From contig NZ_OBDO01000006.1 of the NCBI RefSeq assembly GCF_900215145.1, positions 1 to 64,000 on the forward strand: 64,000 nucleotides of DNA, read 5' to 3'. Source of the stretch: Geodermatophilus sabuli. GTDB taxonomy: Bacteria; Actinomycetota; Actinomycetes; Mycobacteriales; Geodermatophilaceae. This document shows positions 1 through 8,249 of this stretch, one piece after another (the stretch's first letter is position 1; the number at the start of each line of letters is the position of its first letter). Under the pieces are notes generated by a model that did no database searches, was not told the DNA's origin, and saw only the letters and a program-made list of their open reading frames with translations. A program made the translations under genes and the position numbers.

Positions 1-87
1 GGTCTCATTCCGAACCCGGAAGCTAAGCCTCTCAGCGCCGATGGTACTGCCCCGGAGACGGGGTGGGAGAGTAGGACGCCGCCGGAC
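1..87 (+). rRNA. rrf: 5S ribosomal RNA, 3' part
   Basis: The first 87 bases match the 3' two thirds of an actinobacterial 5S rRNA: the CCGAACCCGGAAGCTAAG segment, the GCCGATGGTACTGC arm and the closing GTAGGACGCCGCCGGAC. The 5' end lies left of the window. This is the last gene of an rrn operon reading rightwards. The exact 3' end is estimated from the family. Confidence 0.93.
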
Positions 88-97
88 AACCATTCAT

Positions 98-138
98 GAA
101 GACGGGGGTCAGAGCCACGTGCTCTGACCCCCGTCTTC
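98..138 (+). terminator. rrn operon terminator hairpin
   Basis: A perfect 18-bp stem (98-115 with 121-138) closes on a 5-nt CACGT loop, 10 bases after the 5S gene. No long T-run follows, as is common for high-GC actinobacterial terminators. It most likely ends the rRNA transcript. Confidence 0.85.
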
Positions 139-206
139 GTGCGTCCGGCCCTTTTCCCGCCAGCACCCGTGCGTGCCGGATCGATCTTCGAGGTAGGCAC
201 ACTGAC

Positions 207-2174
207 ATGACTTCTCCGCGTCGAGGCGCCGGCGGTTCCGGCGGACAGGGCGGCCCGCGAGGGGGCCGCACCGGGGGGCCCACACGATCGCAGGGCGGGG
301 GCGGGCAGCGCGGTGCCGCCCCGCGAGGCGGCCAGGGATCGTGGCAGGGGCGCCGTCCGACCGGCGGTGGAGCCGGCGAGTCCCGGCGTCCTGACTGGCA
401 GGAGCGGCGTCCCCGCGAGGAGGGACAGCGCCAGGACCGGCCGCAGTGGCGGGACCGGGCCCCCGGCGACGGCTCGCGTGGTGTCGCACCTGGCCGCTCG
501 GACCGTGGCAGTGGCCAGGGTGGCTGGCAGGAGCGTCGTCCGCAGGGGGATCGTCCGCAGCGTCCGGCCGGCGGGCGGGGTGGCTGGCAGGAGCGTCGTC
601 CGCAGGGGGATCGTCCGCAGCGTCCGGCCGGCGGGCGGGGTGGCTGGCAGGAGCGTCGTCCGCAGGGGGATCGTCCGCAGCGTCCGGCCGGCGGGCGGGG
701 TGGCTGGCAGGAGCGTCGTCCGCAGGGGGATCGTCCGCAGCGTCCGGCCGGCGGGCGGGGTGGCTGGCAGGAGCGTCGTCCGCAGGGGGATCGTCCGCAG
801 CGTCTCGCGGGTGAGCGGGGTGGCTGGCAGGAGCGTCGTCCGCAGGGGGATCGTCCGCAGCGTCCCGCGGGTGAGCGGGGTGGTTGGCAGGAGCGTCGTC
901 CCGAGCGCGGGCGGCCCCAGCGGCCGGACGCCGCGCGCGGCGACTGGCGTGACCGCCGTCCGGACACCGACCGTCCGCGCGGTGACCGTCCCCAGTGGAG
1001 CGAGCGCCCGGCGCGTCCCTCCGGGGAGGGCACGCGGTCGGACCGCCCGCAGCGCCCCACGGGTGCGCGGGGGAACAGGCAGGACCGGGGTGGGCAGGCC
1101 GATCGGCCGGAGCGTTCCGGGGGCGGTTGGCAGGAGCGCCGTCCCCAGCGCTCGGCCGCCGGTGGCGGCCGCGGTGAGTGGCGCGACCGCCGGCCGAGCG
1201 ACGACCGGCGCGGGCGACCCGCCGACCGGCCGCGCGCCGCGGGCGGTCAGGAACGGACGCCGCCGCTCGCCGCTGGACCCGCCCTCCCGGACTGGGCCGA
1301 GGCGCGCGACCTCGATCCCGCTGTCCGGCAGGCGCTGCGCGGGCTGGAGTCCCGCAACGCCGAGCGGGTGGCCCGGCACCTCGTGGCCGCCGGCACGCTG
1401 GTGGACGAGCAGCCCGAGGAGGCGCTCGCGCACGCGCGTGCCGCGCGGGACCGGGCCTCCCGCATCGCGGTGGTCAGGGAGGCGGTCGGCGTCGCGGCGT
1501 ACCACGCCGGTGACTACGCCGAGGCCGCCCGGGAGCTGCGCGCCTACCGGCGGATGACGGGTGACGAGGCGTACCGCGCGGTCCTCGCCGACTGCGAGCG
1601 GGCCCTGGGCCGCCCTGAGGTGGCTCTCCGCCTGGTCCGCGAGGCGCTGGCCGAGCACCCCGGTGCGGAGGACGTCGTGGAGCTCCAGCTGGTCGAGGCC
1701 GGCGCGCGTCAGGACCTGGGGGAGTTGCCCGCAGCCCGGCTGGTCCTCGAGGGCGCGCTCGGAGGACGGCCCACGCCGGACGCCGTGGACCTCACCGATG
1801 AGGGCACCCTCCGGCTCGCGGAGTCCTACGCGCAGCTGCTGGCGGAAGCCGGTGAGGAGGTCCTCGCCGCGGCGTGGTCCGAGGCGGTCGCCGCGCACAC
1901 CCCCGAGGAGCCCGACGTGGAGTTCTCCGAGGAGGTGCTCCCCGGGGCGGAGCTCCCTGTGGGCGTCCCCCACGACGACTCCCGGGCCGAGGGGCCCGTG
2001 GAGGACCAGCTCCCCGAGGAGTCCGTGACGCAGGCCCGCCCGGCGACGGCCGACGACGCGGCACCGGACGCCGGGGACGAGCCGGACCTGTCCGAGGACA
2101 TCGAGGCCGAGGTCGCCGAGCTGCTCGGCGAGACCGACGAGACCGACGAGGGCGGGGAGGACCCCCAGCACTGA
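207..2174 (+). CDS. TPR protein with Arg/Gly-rich tandem-repeat N-terminal half
   Basis: A 655-residue protein. Residues about 1-390 are low-complexity, Arg/Gly/Pro/Gln-rich, with seven 20-residue repeats built on GGWQERRPQGDRPQRP. Residues about 400-570 are helical and TPR-like, with Ala/Leu/Arg-rich pairs and phrases such as YHAGDYAEAARELRAYRRM. The tail is strongly acidic. ATG 207 is chosen because the longer frame to 96 starts inside the rrn terminator. All three forward frames are open over the repeats; the TPR-like part and the acidic tail identify this frame. Arg/Gly-rich disordered regions often bind RNA, and its place next to the rRNA operon fits that, but this is inference. No enzyme motif is visible. 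Confidence 0.8.
   Translation: MTSPRRGAGGSGGQGGPRGGRTGGPTRSQGGGGQRGAAPRGGQGSWQGRRPTGGGAGESRRPDWQERRPREEGQRQDRPQWRDRAPGDGSRGVAPGRSDRGSGQGGWQERRPQGDRPQRPAGGRGGWQERRPQGDRPQRPAGGRGGWQERRPQGDRPQRPAGGRGGWQERRPQGDRPQRPAGGRGGWQERRPQGDRPQRLAGERGGWQERRPQGDRPQRPAGERGGWQERRPERGRPQRPDAARGDWRDRRPDTDRPRGDRPQWSERPARPSGEGTRSDRPQRPTGARGNRQDRGGQADRPERSGGGWQERRPQRSAAGGGRGEWRDRRPSDDRRGRPADRPRAAGGQERTPPLAAGPALPDWAEARDLDPAVRQALRGLESRNAERVARHLVAAGTLVDEQPEEALAHARAARDRASRIAVVREAVGVAAYHAGDYAEAARELRAYRRMTGDEAYRAVLADCERALGRPEVALRLVREALAEHPGAEDVVELQLVEAGARQDLGELPAARLVLEGALGGRPTPDAVDLTDEGTLRLAESYAQLLAEAGEEVLAAAWSEAVAAHTPEEPDVEFSEEVLPGAELPVGVPHDDSRAEGPVEDQLPEESVTQARPATADDAAPDAGDEPDLSEDIEAEVAELLGETDETDEGGEDPQH
519..900 (+). 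repeat. 60-bp in-frame tandem repeat array
   Basis: Six full copies of a 60-bp unit start at 519, 579, 639, 699, 759 and 819, followed by a diverged seventh. The first four are virtually identical at DNA level, and later copies differ by a few bases (PAGGR to LAGER or PAGER in the protein). The unit is 20 codons, so copy-number change keeps the frame. Near-perfect identity points to recent slippage or unequal recombination. Confidence 0.95.
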
Positions 2175-2273
2175 GCGTCGACACCGGTGCCGTCCCCGTC
2201 CACATCCCGGCCGCGCGTCCACAGGACGGCGGCAGGGGTGGGTCGGGGACCCGCCGGCGGCAAGGCTGCCGTC

Positions 2274-2630
2274 ATGAGCGTGGCAGTCATCGACCGGAAC
2301 GACGTCGTGCTCCGCGGGCGGCTGTCCGCCCCGGCGGAGCTGAAGACCCTCCCCAGCGGTGACACGCTGGTCACCTTCCGCCTGGTGGTGCGCCGGCCCG
2401 AGCCGCGGACTCGAGGGCAGTCCGTCGACGTCCTGACCTGCATCACCTACGACCGAGGCCTGCAGCGCCGCGTGGCGGCATGGGAGGCAGGTGACGTCGT
2501 GGAGGTCGAGGGGGCGCTGCAGCGCCGCTTCTGGCGCACCCCGACCGGAACGGCGTCGGTCTGCGAGGTCAACTGCCGGCGCGGACGGAAGGTCCCCCGG
2601 TCCTCGGGGCCGGCGGTCGCGACGGCGTGA
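2274..2630 (+). CDS. ssb: single-stranded DNA-binding protein, short form
   Basis: A 118-residue OB-fold protein of the SSB family. The pattern from NDVVLRGRLSAPAELKTLPSG through TLVTFRLVV to WEAGDVVEVEGALQRRFW is that of the SSB core (residues about 8-100). Full SSBs have a Gly/Pro linker and an acidic DD(I/L)PF-type tip that recruits repair and replication proteins. This one ends GPAVATA and has neither, so it resembles the short actinobacterial SSB paralogue rather than the essential replication SSB. ATG 2274 places the start on the family N-terminus. It is convergent with the next gene, with 5 bases between the stops. Confidence 0.85.
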   Translation: MSVAVIDRNDVVLRGRLSAPAELKTLPSGDTLVTFRLVVRRPEPRTRGQSVDVLTCITYDRGLQRRVAAWEAGDVVEVEGALQRRFWRTPTGTASVCEVNCRRGRKVPRSSGPAVATA

Positions 2631-2635
2631 CCGGA

Positions 2636-3949
2636 TCAGTCCGCGTGGGGGCGCAGCACCAGACCGGTGCGCGGCTTCGGGACGAACAGGGTCGACTTGC
2701 GTGGCATCCGTGCCCCGGTCCGCGCCACCGCCGCGACGTCGGCCGGCGACGGTCCACGCAGCAGGACGGCGACCCCGTGCCTGGCGGCCGCTCCGGCGAG
2801 CGCCTCCTGGACCGTGTGTGCCACCAGCACCGACTCGGGGTCGTCCGGGCGTCCCCAGAGCGCCTGGAGCAGACCGTGGTGGGCCAGGACGACGTCCAGC
2901 CTCCGCCAGGCCGCCGGCGCCTCGGGCGGCACGCAGGCGCGGACCTGCGCCGACGGGCTGCCCAGCCGGACCAGCCGGGCGCCGTCGCTCAGCAGGAAGC
3001 CCTCCTCCGACGGGTCGCCGAGCCAGCGCTGCACCGCCGCGGCCGTCCCGTCGTCGCCCACCGGGACGTCGGTGACCGCGAACCCGGCCGCCGCGGCGGT
3101 GACCGCGTCGGCGAGAGGCAGGTCGGGTACCACGCGGTGGATGCCGCGCACCGTCAGCCCGCCGGGCCCCATGGGCGTGAGCAGGGCGAGCAGGGCGCCC
3201 GCGCCCGGCGCGCCGGGCGCGCGGCTCTCGTTGGCGCGCGCCGCGGCGAACCGGTGGTGGCCATCGGCGATGACCGCCCCGGTCCGCCCGAGCGCGCCCA
3301 CCAGCCCGCGCACCAGGCCGGGATCGGTCACCCGCCACAGGCGGTGCTGCACGCCGTCGGCGTCGGCGACGTGCAGCGTCGGCTCGGTTCCCCGGGCCGC
3401 CTCCGTCAGGAGCGGCACCTCCGGGTCGGGGTCGTGGGCCAGCACGATCGGCTCGAGGTCGGTGCCCGTCGCAGCGAGCAGCGCGCGGCGGCCCTCGACG
3501 GCCACAGGGTAGGTGTCCTCGTGCGGCAGCACCGCCCGGGAGCCGGCCGGGGGCAGGGCGACCGCGCCCAGCCACCCGACCGTGGCCGGTGTGCCGTCGG
3601 CCGGGCGCATCTCGTAGACCCACAGTGCCGGGTCGGCGTCGCGGGCGAGCACGCCGTCCGCCTGCCACTGCCGCAGCGTGCGGGCCGACTGCTCGGCCGA
3701 CCGCTGCACGGAGTCGTCCCCGGGACGCCCGGCCACCGGCGGCACGTGGGGGAGGATGAGGCGCACGACGTTGTGCGGATCGGCCGCGGCCAGGCGCTCC
3801 CGTCCCTCGGGGGTCACCAGGTCGTACGCTGGCGAGCTCACCCGGGCCAGATGCCCGGGGTCTCGTTGCCGGTAGGTCAGGGCGCGGAAGGGCCGGACCT
3901 CGAGCCCTGTCGCTGTGGGGAGCGGGGAGTCCGCCGACGACGAGGGCAC
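2636..3949 (-). CDS. DUF1015 family protein
   Basis: A 437-residue protein beginning with the DUF1015 signature (GLEVRPFRALTYR, then SSPAYDLVTPEGRERL), with ADGHHRFAAARA near the middle and the HGLLQALWG/VAHTVQEAL segment near the end. DUF1015 proteins are cytosolic, 400-440 residues long and of unproven function; some are annotated as HTH-containing without experimental basis. The GTG start at 3949 is supported by a TACGAT -10 box 7 nt upstream, which would give a leaderless mRNA. It is divergent from the TPR/HAD pair to its right. Confidence 0.9.
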   Translation of the reverse strand: MPSSSADSPLPTATGLEVRPFRALTYRQRDPGHLARVSSPAYDLVTPEGRERLAAADPHNVVRLILPHVPPVAGRPGDDSVQRSAEQSARTLRQWQADGVLARDADPALWVYEMRPADGTPATVGWLGAVALPPAGSRAVLPHEDTYPVAVEGRRALLAATGTDLEPIVLAHDPDPEVPLLTEAARGTEPTLHVADADGVQHRLWRVTDPGLVRGLVGALGRTGAVIADGHHRFAAARANESRAPGAPGAGALLALLTPMGPGGLTVRGIHRVVPDLPLADAVTAAAAGFAVTDVPVGDDGTAAAVQRWLGDPSEEGFLLSDGARLVRLGSPSAQVRACVPPEAPAAWRRLDVVLAHHGLLQALWGRPDDPESVLVAHTVQEALAGAAARHGVAVLLRGPSPADVAAVARTGARMPRKSTLFVPKPRTGLVLRPHAD

Positions 3950-3956
3950 GAGGGGA

Positions 3957-3962
3957 ATCGTA
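3957..3962 (-). promoter_or_regulatory. leaderless -10 box of the DUF1015 gene
   Basis: TACGAT on the minus strand ends 7 nt before the GTG at 3949. The TANNNT box plus 6-8 nt spacing is the usual pattern for leaderless actinobacterial transcripts. No convincing -35 box is seen. Confidence 0.5.
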
Positions 3963-4057
3963 GGAGCGGCGTGCCCCGGTGCGCCGTCCCGGCCGCTGCC
4001 GGCGCGGTGCCGCCGGTGCGCGGGCGGCTGTGGAGCCGGTGACCGAGGGGGGCAGGT

Positions 4058-4453
4058 GTGGCGGACGTGGGGTCTCCCGAGGGGGACGTCTACGACTGGT
4101 ACCAGCGCGGGCTGCAGTTGCTGGCCAACCGCGACCCGGCGGCGGCCGCGACGCTGCTCGGCCGGGCGGTGGACGCCGAGCCGGGGTCACGCAGCCTGCT
4201 CGAGGCACTGGCGCGGGCGCAGTACGACGCCGGACGCTACGCGGAGGCGATGAGCACCTTCAGCGAGCTGATCTCCCGCAACCCCACCGACGACTACGCC
4301 CAGTTCGGGCTGGGGCTGGCCGCCAGCCGGGCCGGCGACCTCGACCTCGCCGCCGAGCACCTGGCCCTCGCCGTCGCGATGCGACCGGACCTCGGCCACT
4401 ACACGCGGGCGCTGCGCGGGGTCCGGGCCCGCCGCACCGGGAGGACGACGTGA
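4058..4453 (+). CDS. small TPR protein (Rv1691-like)
   Basis: A 131-residue protein of three or four tetratricopeptide helix pairs (YQRGLQLLANRDPAAAATLL; YDAGRYAEAMSTFSELIS; ASRAGDLDLAAEHLALAVAM). TPRs are protein-binding scaffolds. It starts at GTG 4058 behind a G-rich Shine-Dalgarno (SD) sequence and ends in GTGA shared with the HAD phosphatase start. The same TPR-HAD pair precedes tlyA in mycobacteria, so the order is conserved although the role is unknown. No signal peptide is visible, so it is probably cytosolic. Confidence 0.85.
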   Translation: MADVGSPEGDVYDWYQRGLQLLANRDPAAAATLLGRAVDAEPGSRSLLEALARAQYDAGRYAEAMSTFSELISRNPTDDYAQFGLGLAASRAGDLDLAAEHLALAVAMRPDLGHYTRALRGVRARRTGRTT

Positions 4454-5541
4454 GCGGCGGTCCGCCGTCGCTGGCCACCGGGTGCGACCGGCCGCCCACG
4501 ACGGTCTTCGACGTGGCGCTGCTCGACCTCGACGGGGTCGTGTACGTCGGTCCCGACGCCGTGCCCGGGATACCCGCGGCGCTCGCCCGTGCCCGCGAGG
4601 TCGGCATGCGGCTGGGCTTCGTCACGAACAACGCCGCGCGCACGCCCGAGGACGTCGCCCGGCACCTCTCCGACCTGGGCATACCCGCAGGCCCGGACGA
4701 CGTGATCACCAGTTCGCAGGCGGCGGCCTCGGTGGTGGCCGCGCGGCTGGGCCCCGGAGCGCGCGTGCTGCCGGTCGGTGGCGCCGGCGTCCCGGCCGCG
4801 TTGCGGGCCGCGGGGCTGACCGTCGTGGAGCGGGCGGAGGACCAGCCGGCGGCCGTCGTCCAGGGGTACGGCCGGGAGGTGGGCTGGGCGCAGCTGGCCG
4901 AGGCGGTCGTCGCGATCCGCAACGGTGCCGAGCACGTGGCCACCAACACCGACGCCACGATCCCCTCGCCGCGTGGCCCGCTGCCGGGCAACGGCGCGAT
5001 GGTCACCGTGGTCAGCACCGTCACCGGCCGGCCGCCGCTGGTCACCGGGAAGCCGGACCCCGCGATGCACGCCGAGTGTGTCCGGCGCACGGCCGCCCGG
5101 CGTCCGCTGGTCGTCGGCGACCGGCTCGACACCGACATCGAGGGCGGCCGGCGCGCGGGAGCGGCCAGTCTGCTCGTGCTCACCGGCGTCACCGACCCGG
5201 CGGGGCTGCTCGCCGCGCCCCCCGGCCAGCGGCCGGACCTCGTGGCGGCCGACGCCTCGGGGCTGCTCACCGCCCATCCGGCGGTCGTCGCCGCGGGCGC
5301 GGGCTGGCGCTGCGGCGATTGGGTGGCGCGACGAGCAGGAGAGGACGGCCGGCTCGCACTGGGCGCGGACCCCGCCGCGGACCCTGCCGGGGCGGACGAC
5401 GACGGGCTCGACGGGCTGCGGGCGCTGTGCGTCGCGCACTGGACGGTCCACCCCGAGGCCACCGCACCGCCGCGGGTGCAGGCCGCCGACGAGGCCTCGT
5501 CGGCAGCGCTGGCACGCTGGGGCATGGACGGGGCCAGGTGA
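4450..5541 (+). CDS. HAD-IIA family phosphatase (Rv1692-like)
   Basis: A 363-residue hydrolase of the NagD-type HAD-IIA branch. Motif I is LLDLDGVVYVG (residues about 24-34) with the nucleophile Asp and acid/base Asp; FVTNNA gives motif II; VTGKPDP holds the motif III Lys; VGDRLDTDIEGG is motif IV. Family members dephosphorylate small phosphometabolites, and the mycobacterial homologue has been described as a glycerol 3-phosphate phosphatase, so that substrate is possible. GTG 4450 overlaps the stop of the TPR gene by 4 nt. A C-terminal extension of about 90 residues follows the HAD core. Confidence 0.9.
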   Translation: MSGGPPSLATGCDRPPTTVFDVALLDLDGVVYVGPDAVPGIPAALARAREVGMRLGFVTNNAARTPEDVARHLSDLGIPAGPDDVITSSQAAASVVAARLGPGARVLPVGGAGVPAALRAAGLTVVERAEDQPAAVVQGYGREVGWAQLAEAVVAIRNGAEHVATNTDATIPSPRGPLPGNGAMVTVVSTVTGRPPLVTGKPDPAMHAECVRRTAARRPLVVGDRLDTDIEGGRRAGAASLLVLTGVTDPAGLLAAPPGQRPDLVAADASGLLTAHPAVVAAGAGWRCGDWVARRAGEDGRLALGADPAADPAGADDDGLDGLRALCVAHWTVHPEATAPPRVQAADEASSAALARWGMDGAR

Positions 5542-5677
5542 TCGGCCGGGCCCTGCCGCGGGTCTCCGCCGTCACTGACCAGGTACGTACGGCACCGGAG
5601 CAGGTCCCCGGCCTGGTCCACGGTCCGCGCCCGCCGGGTGCGGGACGTCCAGCGGCGCTGCTGAGCGGGGTGCAGTC

Positions 5678-6802
5678 TCACGTCCCCGCTCGGCGTGCGC
5701 GGGCGAGGTCGAGGGCCGACGCGGCCGCTCTGCTCAGCGGCTCGGCGAACGGGGTCACCACCGTGGCGATCCCGCGCCGTCCCGGCCACAGTTGGCTCTC
5801 CGTGGCGTTGTCGGCGGCCGTGCACGAGTCGCGGAACTCGAGGTCCTCCGTGGGGAACCGATCCGCGTAGTCGACGAGCAGTTGGACGCCCGGCGAGTAG
5901 TCACCGAAGCGCTCGTCATAGGCGATCTTCATGTGGAAGACGGCACCGCCGGCCCGCAGCGCGGTCTGCATGGCCACCGGCTCACCGGAGACCTCCAGCG
6001 ATCGCAGCTCCAACCGACCGGCGGCTGCGAAGTTGCGGCACAACTCGCGGAAGAAGGCCGCATCGCCCGGAGTGCACGCCATCGCCGTCCCGGCGCGGCC
6101 CTTCCAGCCCGCCGCCTCCAGCGCGAGGAAGTCCTCGACAGCCTCCGGGTCCCCGGCCCGGTCGACGACGGTCAGCGGTCCGGCAGCCCGCTCCAAGGCC
6201 CGTCGGGACCGGCGCGCCCGCTTGTGCCGGCTGCTGTTCGGCGGGCCGCTCACGGTTTCGGCGCGGCTCAGGGTCGCCCGTTCGTGCCCTTCCCAGCGCA
6301 GGAGCCGGCCGCGGACGGCGGCCGCCGCCTCCTCGAGCGCCTGCGCCACCGGGCCGTCGATGCCGAGGTCCTCGATCTCGAGGAACAGGGACGTGCCCCG
6401 GACCCGCCGCGACGCCCGCAGGACAGCGGTCAACGCCTCCGCCGCCCGGTCGCGGTCCACCAGGGGCGTGCCGATCAACTGGTAGTCGTGCGTCCACGAC
6501 CTGAACGCGGGGAGGGGCACCTTGGACCGCCACCGCCGCACCGGCACCACCGGCAGGCAGACATCCAGCTCCCGGCCCCGGGTGACGACCAACAGTCGCA
6601 CCGTCGAACCCCCGGGGAGGTGACGGATGGCGGGCAGCAGGGTCTCGGGCTCGTTGCACGGGTTCGGCTCGGCGGCGCGGGACGCGAGGTCCCGCCAGGC
6701 CGCGATCACGTCGCGCCCGATCTCCCGCCCGTCGAGGAGACGGGCCACGGTGTCAGCGGCCACGGGCCGCTGCCACGGTGCGGACGACATCGGTGATGGC
6801 AT
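5678..6802 (-). CDS. FemAB/GNAT-like acyltransferase (BioF2-type)
   Basis: About 374 residues. The C-terminal half carries the acetyltransferase-6 pattern (AAGWKGRAGTAM, FFRELCRNFAAAGRLELRSLEVSGEPVAM, FHMKIAYDERFGDYSPGVQLL) seen in exopolysaccharide-linked CelD/BcsL-type and FemAB-like proteins. It probably transfers an acyl or aminoacyl group to a surface glycan. The start is uncertain: ATG 6802 has GGGAG 6 nt upstream but overlaps the flippase end by 50 nt, ATG 6790 is in frame, and GTG 6763 overlaps by only 11 nt. It is the last gene of a three-gene minus-strand operon facing the HAD gene. Confidence 0.75.
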   Translation of the reverse strand: MPSPMSSAPWQRPVAADTVARLLDGREIGRDVIAAWRDLASRAAEPNPCNEPETLLPAIRHLPGGSTVRLLVVTRGRELDVCLPVVPVRRWRSKVPLPAFRSWTHDYQLIGTPLVDRDRAAEALTAVLRASRRVRGTSLFLEIEDLGIDGPVAQALEEAAAAVRGRLLRWEGHERATLSRAETVSGPPNSSRHKRARRSRRALERAAGPLTVVDRAGDPEAVEDFLALEAAGWKGRAGTAMACTPGDAAFFRELCRNFAAAGRLELRSLEVSGEPVAMQTALRAGGAVFHMKIAYDERFGDYSPGVQLLVDYADRFPTEDLEFRDSCTAADNATESQLWPGRRGIATVVTPFAEPLSRAAASALDLARARRAGT

Positions 6803-8249
6803 CCCGGGCTCCCAGTGCCGCACCGAGCGCGGCTCCCACGACACCGGCACCGATCACGGCCAGGAGGGAGCCCACCCCCGGCTGGAGGAGGAAGAGGAGG
6901 GGCAGGGCACATGCCGTGATGCCGACGGTGACCGCGACTCCGGGGACCATCGCCCGGCCGCACTCGCGCATGCCCGTACCGACGAGGCGGTTGGCCACGA
7001 CCAGTCGGAGGAGCATGTAGAGCGCGCCGGACACGAGGTGCACGGCTGCGACGACCAGGATGCCGTGCCGGGCAAGGAGGAAGAACGCCGCGATCTCGGT
7101 GGCCGCGAAGACGAGGTCCAGTCGCAGGAGCAGCCCCGGCTGGCCCAGCGCCGGGAAGATGTCCCCGGAGGCGAAGCCGATGGCGTTCACGCCGGCTGCC
7201 AGCGCGAGCAGGGCCATGGGCCCGACGGCGGGCAGCCACTGCTCGGAGAACAGCACCGGGATCGCATCGCGTGCCACCAGTGCGAGCGCGGCCCCCATCG
7301 GGAAGCCGAACAGGGTGAGCAGGGTCAGCGCGCGCAGCATCGTGTCCTTGAAGGTGCCGGCCGCTCGGTCACGAGCGCGCGAGTACCACGGCAGTGCGAT
7401 GCTGGAGAAGATCCAGTAGACGTTGTCGATCAACAGTTCGGGCAGCCGATAGGCCATCGTGTACTGACCGAGGTCCTCCGGGCCGAGGACGCGGCCCACG
7501 GCGAGGTAGTCGGCATTCGATGACACGACCGAGACGGCCTGTACGGCGACGACGGCCAGGCCGAAGCTGAGCAGCGTGCGCACCGCCGTGCGGTCGACGG
7601 TGAACCGAGGCAGGAACGGCACCAGCACCCAGTTCACGATCGTGCCCGCGACCTCGGCCGCCAGGAGGCCCCACACGAGGGCCCAGACCCCGTGGTCGAG
7701 GAGTGCCAGGGGGATGGAGACCCCGAACCGCGTCACGGCCCGGGCGAGCTCGGCCAGCGTCCGACGCCGGAACTGGAGGTCGCGCCGGAGGACGGCGTCC
7801 TGCACCTGACCGGCGCCACGCAACAGGAGGTAGAACGCGACGGCTCGGAAGACGTCGGCGGACTCGGGAACCCGGAAGTAGGCCGCGACGGCCGGGGCAC
7901 ACAGGACGAACACCGCGGTCAGCAGTGCTGCGATCCCGAGGTTGAGGGTGAACGCCGTCTGGACCCGGCTCGTGATGCCGCGCTCCTGGTCGTGGATCAG
8001 TGCCGATCCCACGCCGAGGTCCAAGCCGATCTCGAACAGGGCGATCACCGTCATCGCGGCGGCGACGACCCCGAAGTCGTCCGGCACGAGGATGCGTGCC
8101 AGCACGAGCGTGGACGCGAAGACGGCCAGCTTCGTCACGCCGAACGACAGCCCGGACCACAGGAAACTGTGCAGCGCCGTTCGGTCGCCGGACGGCATGT
8201 CGTGGACCTCCACGGGTTCCTGCGTCGGACGTGCCTCAGTGCCCCCCAT
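6753..8249 (-). CDS. polysaccharide flippase, Wzx/MOP family
   Basis: A 498-residue membrane protein with about 12-14 hydrophobic segments and the polysaccharide-export opening LARILVPDDFGVVAAAMTVI plus ALIHDQERGITSRVQTAFTLN, typical of lipopolysaccharide/exopolysaccharide flippases. It should move lipid-linked oligosaccharides across the plasma membrane. ATG 8249 has GGAGGT 12 nt upstream and overlaps the stop of the preceding acyltransferase gene by 14 nt. The longer open frame to 8492 lacks family similarity. The two acyltransferases on either side suggest one surface-glycan module. Confidence 0.88.
   Translation of the reverse strand: MGGTEARPTQEPVEVHDMPSGDRTALHSFLWSGLSFGVTKLAVFASTLVLARILVPDDFGVVAAAMTVIALFEIGLDLGVGSALIHDQERGITSRVQTAFTLNLGIAALLTAVFVLCAPAVAAYFRVPESADVFRAVAFYLLLRGAGQVQDAVLRRDLQFRRRTLAELARAVTRFGVSIPLALLDHGVWALVWGLLAAEVAGTIVNWVLVPFLPRFTVDRTAVRTLLSFGLAVVAVQAVSVVSSNADYLAVGRVLGPEDLGQYTMAYRLPELLIDNVYWIFSSIALPWYSRARDRAAGTFKDTMLRALTLLTLFGFPMGAALALVARDAIPVLFSEQWLPAVGPMALLALAAGVNAIGFASGDIFPALGQPGLLLRLDLVFAATEIAAFFLLARHGILVVAAVHLVSGALYMLLRLVVANRLVGTGMRECGRAMVPGVAVTVGITACALPLLFLLQPGVGSLLAVIGAGVVGAALGAALGARDAITDVVRTVAAARGR

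Noticed and set aside
519..900. CRISPR array
   Set aside because: The units are contiguous 60-mers without variable spacers and are translated in frame.
32..1060. A 342-residue open frame on the minus strand across the repeat region
   Set aside because: It crosses the 5S gene and is an antisense reading of the 60-bp repeats; high GC keeps many frames open. The forward frame with the TPR-like end is the coherent one.
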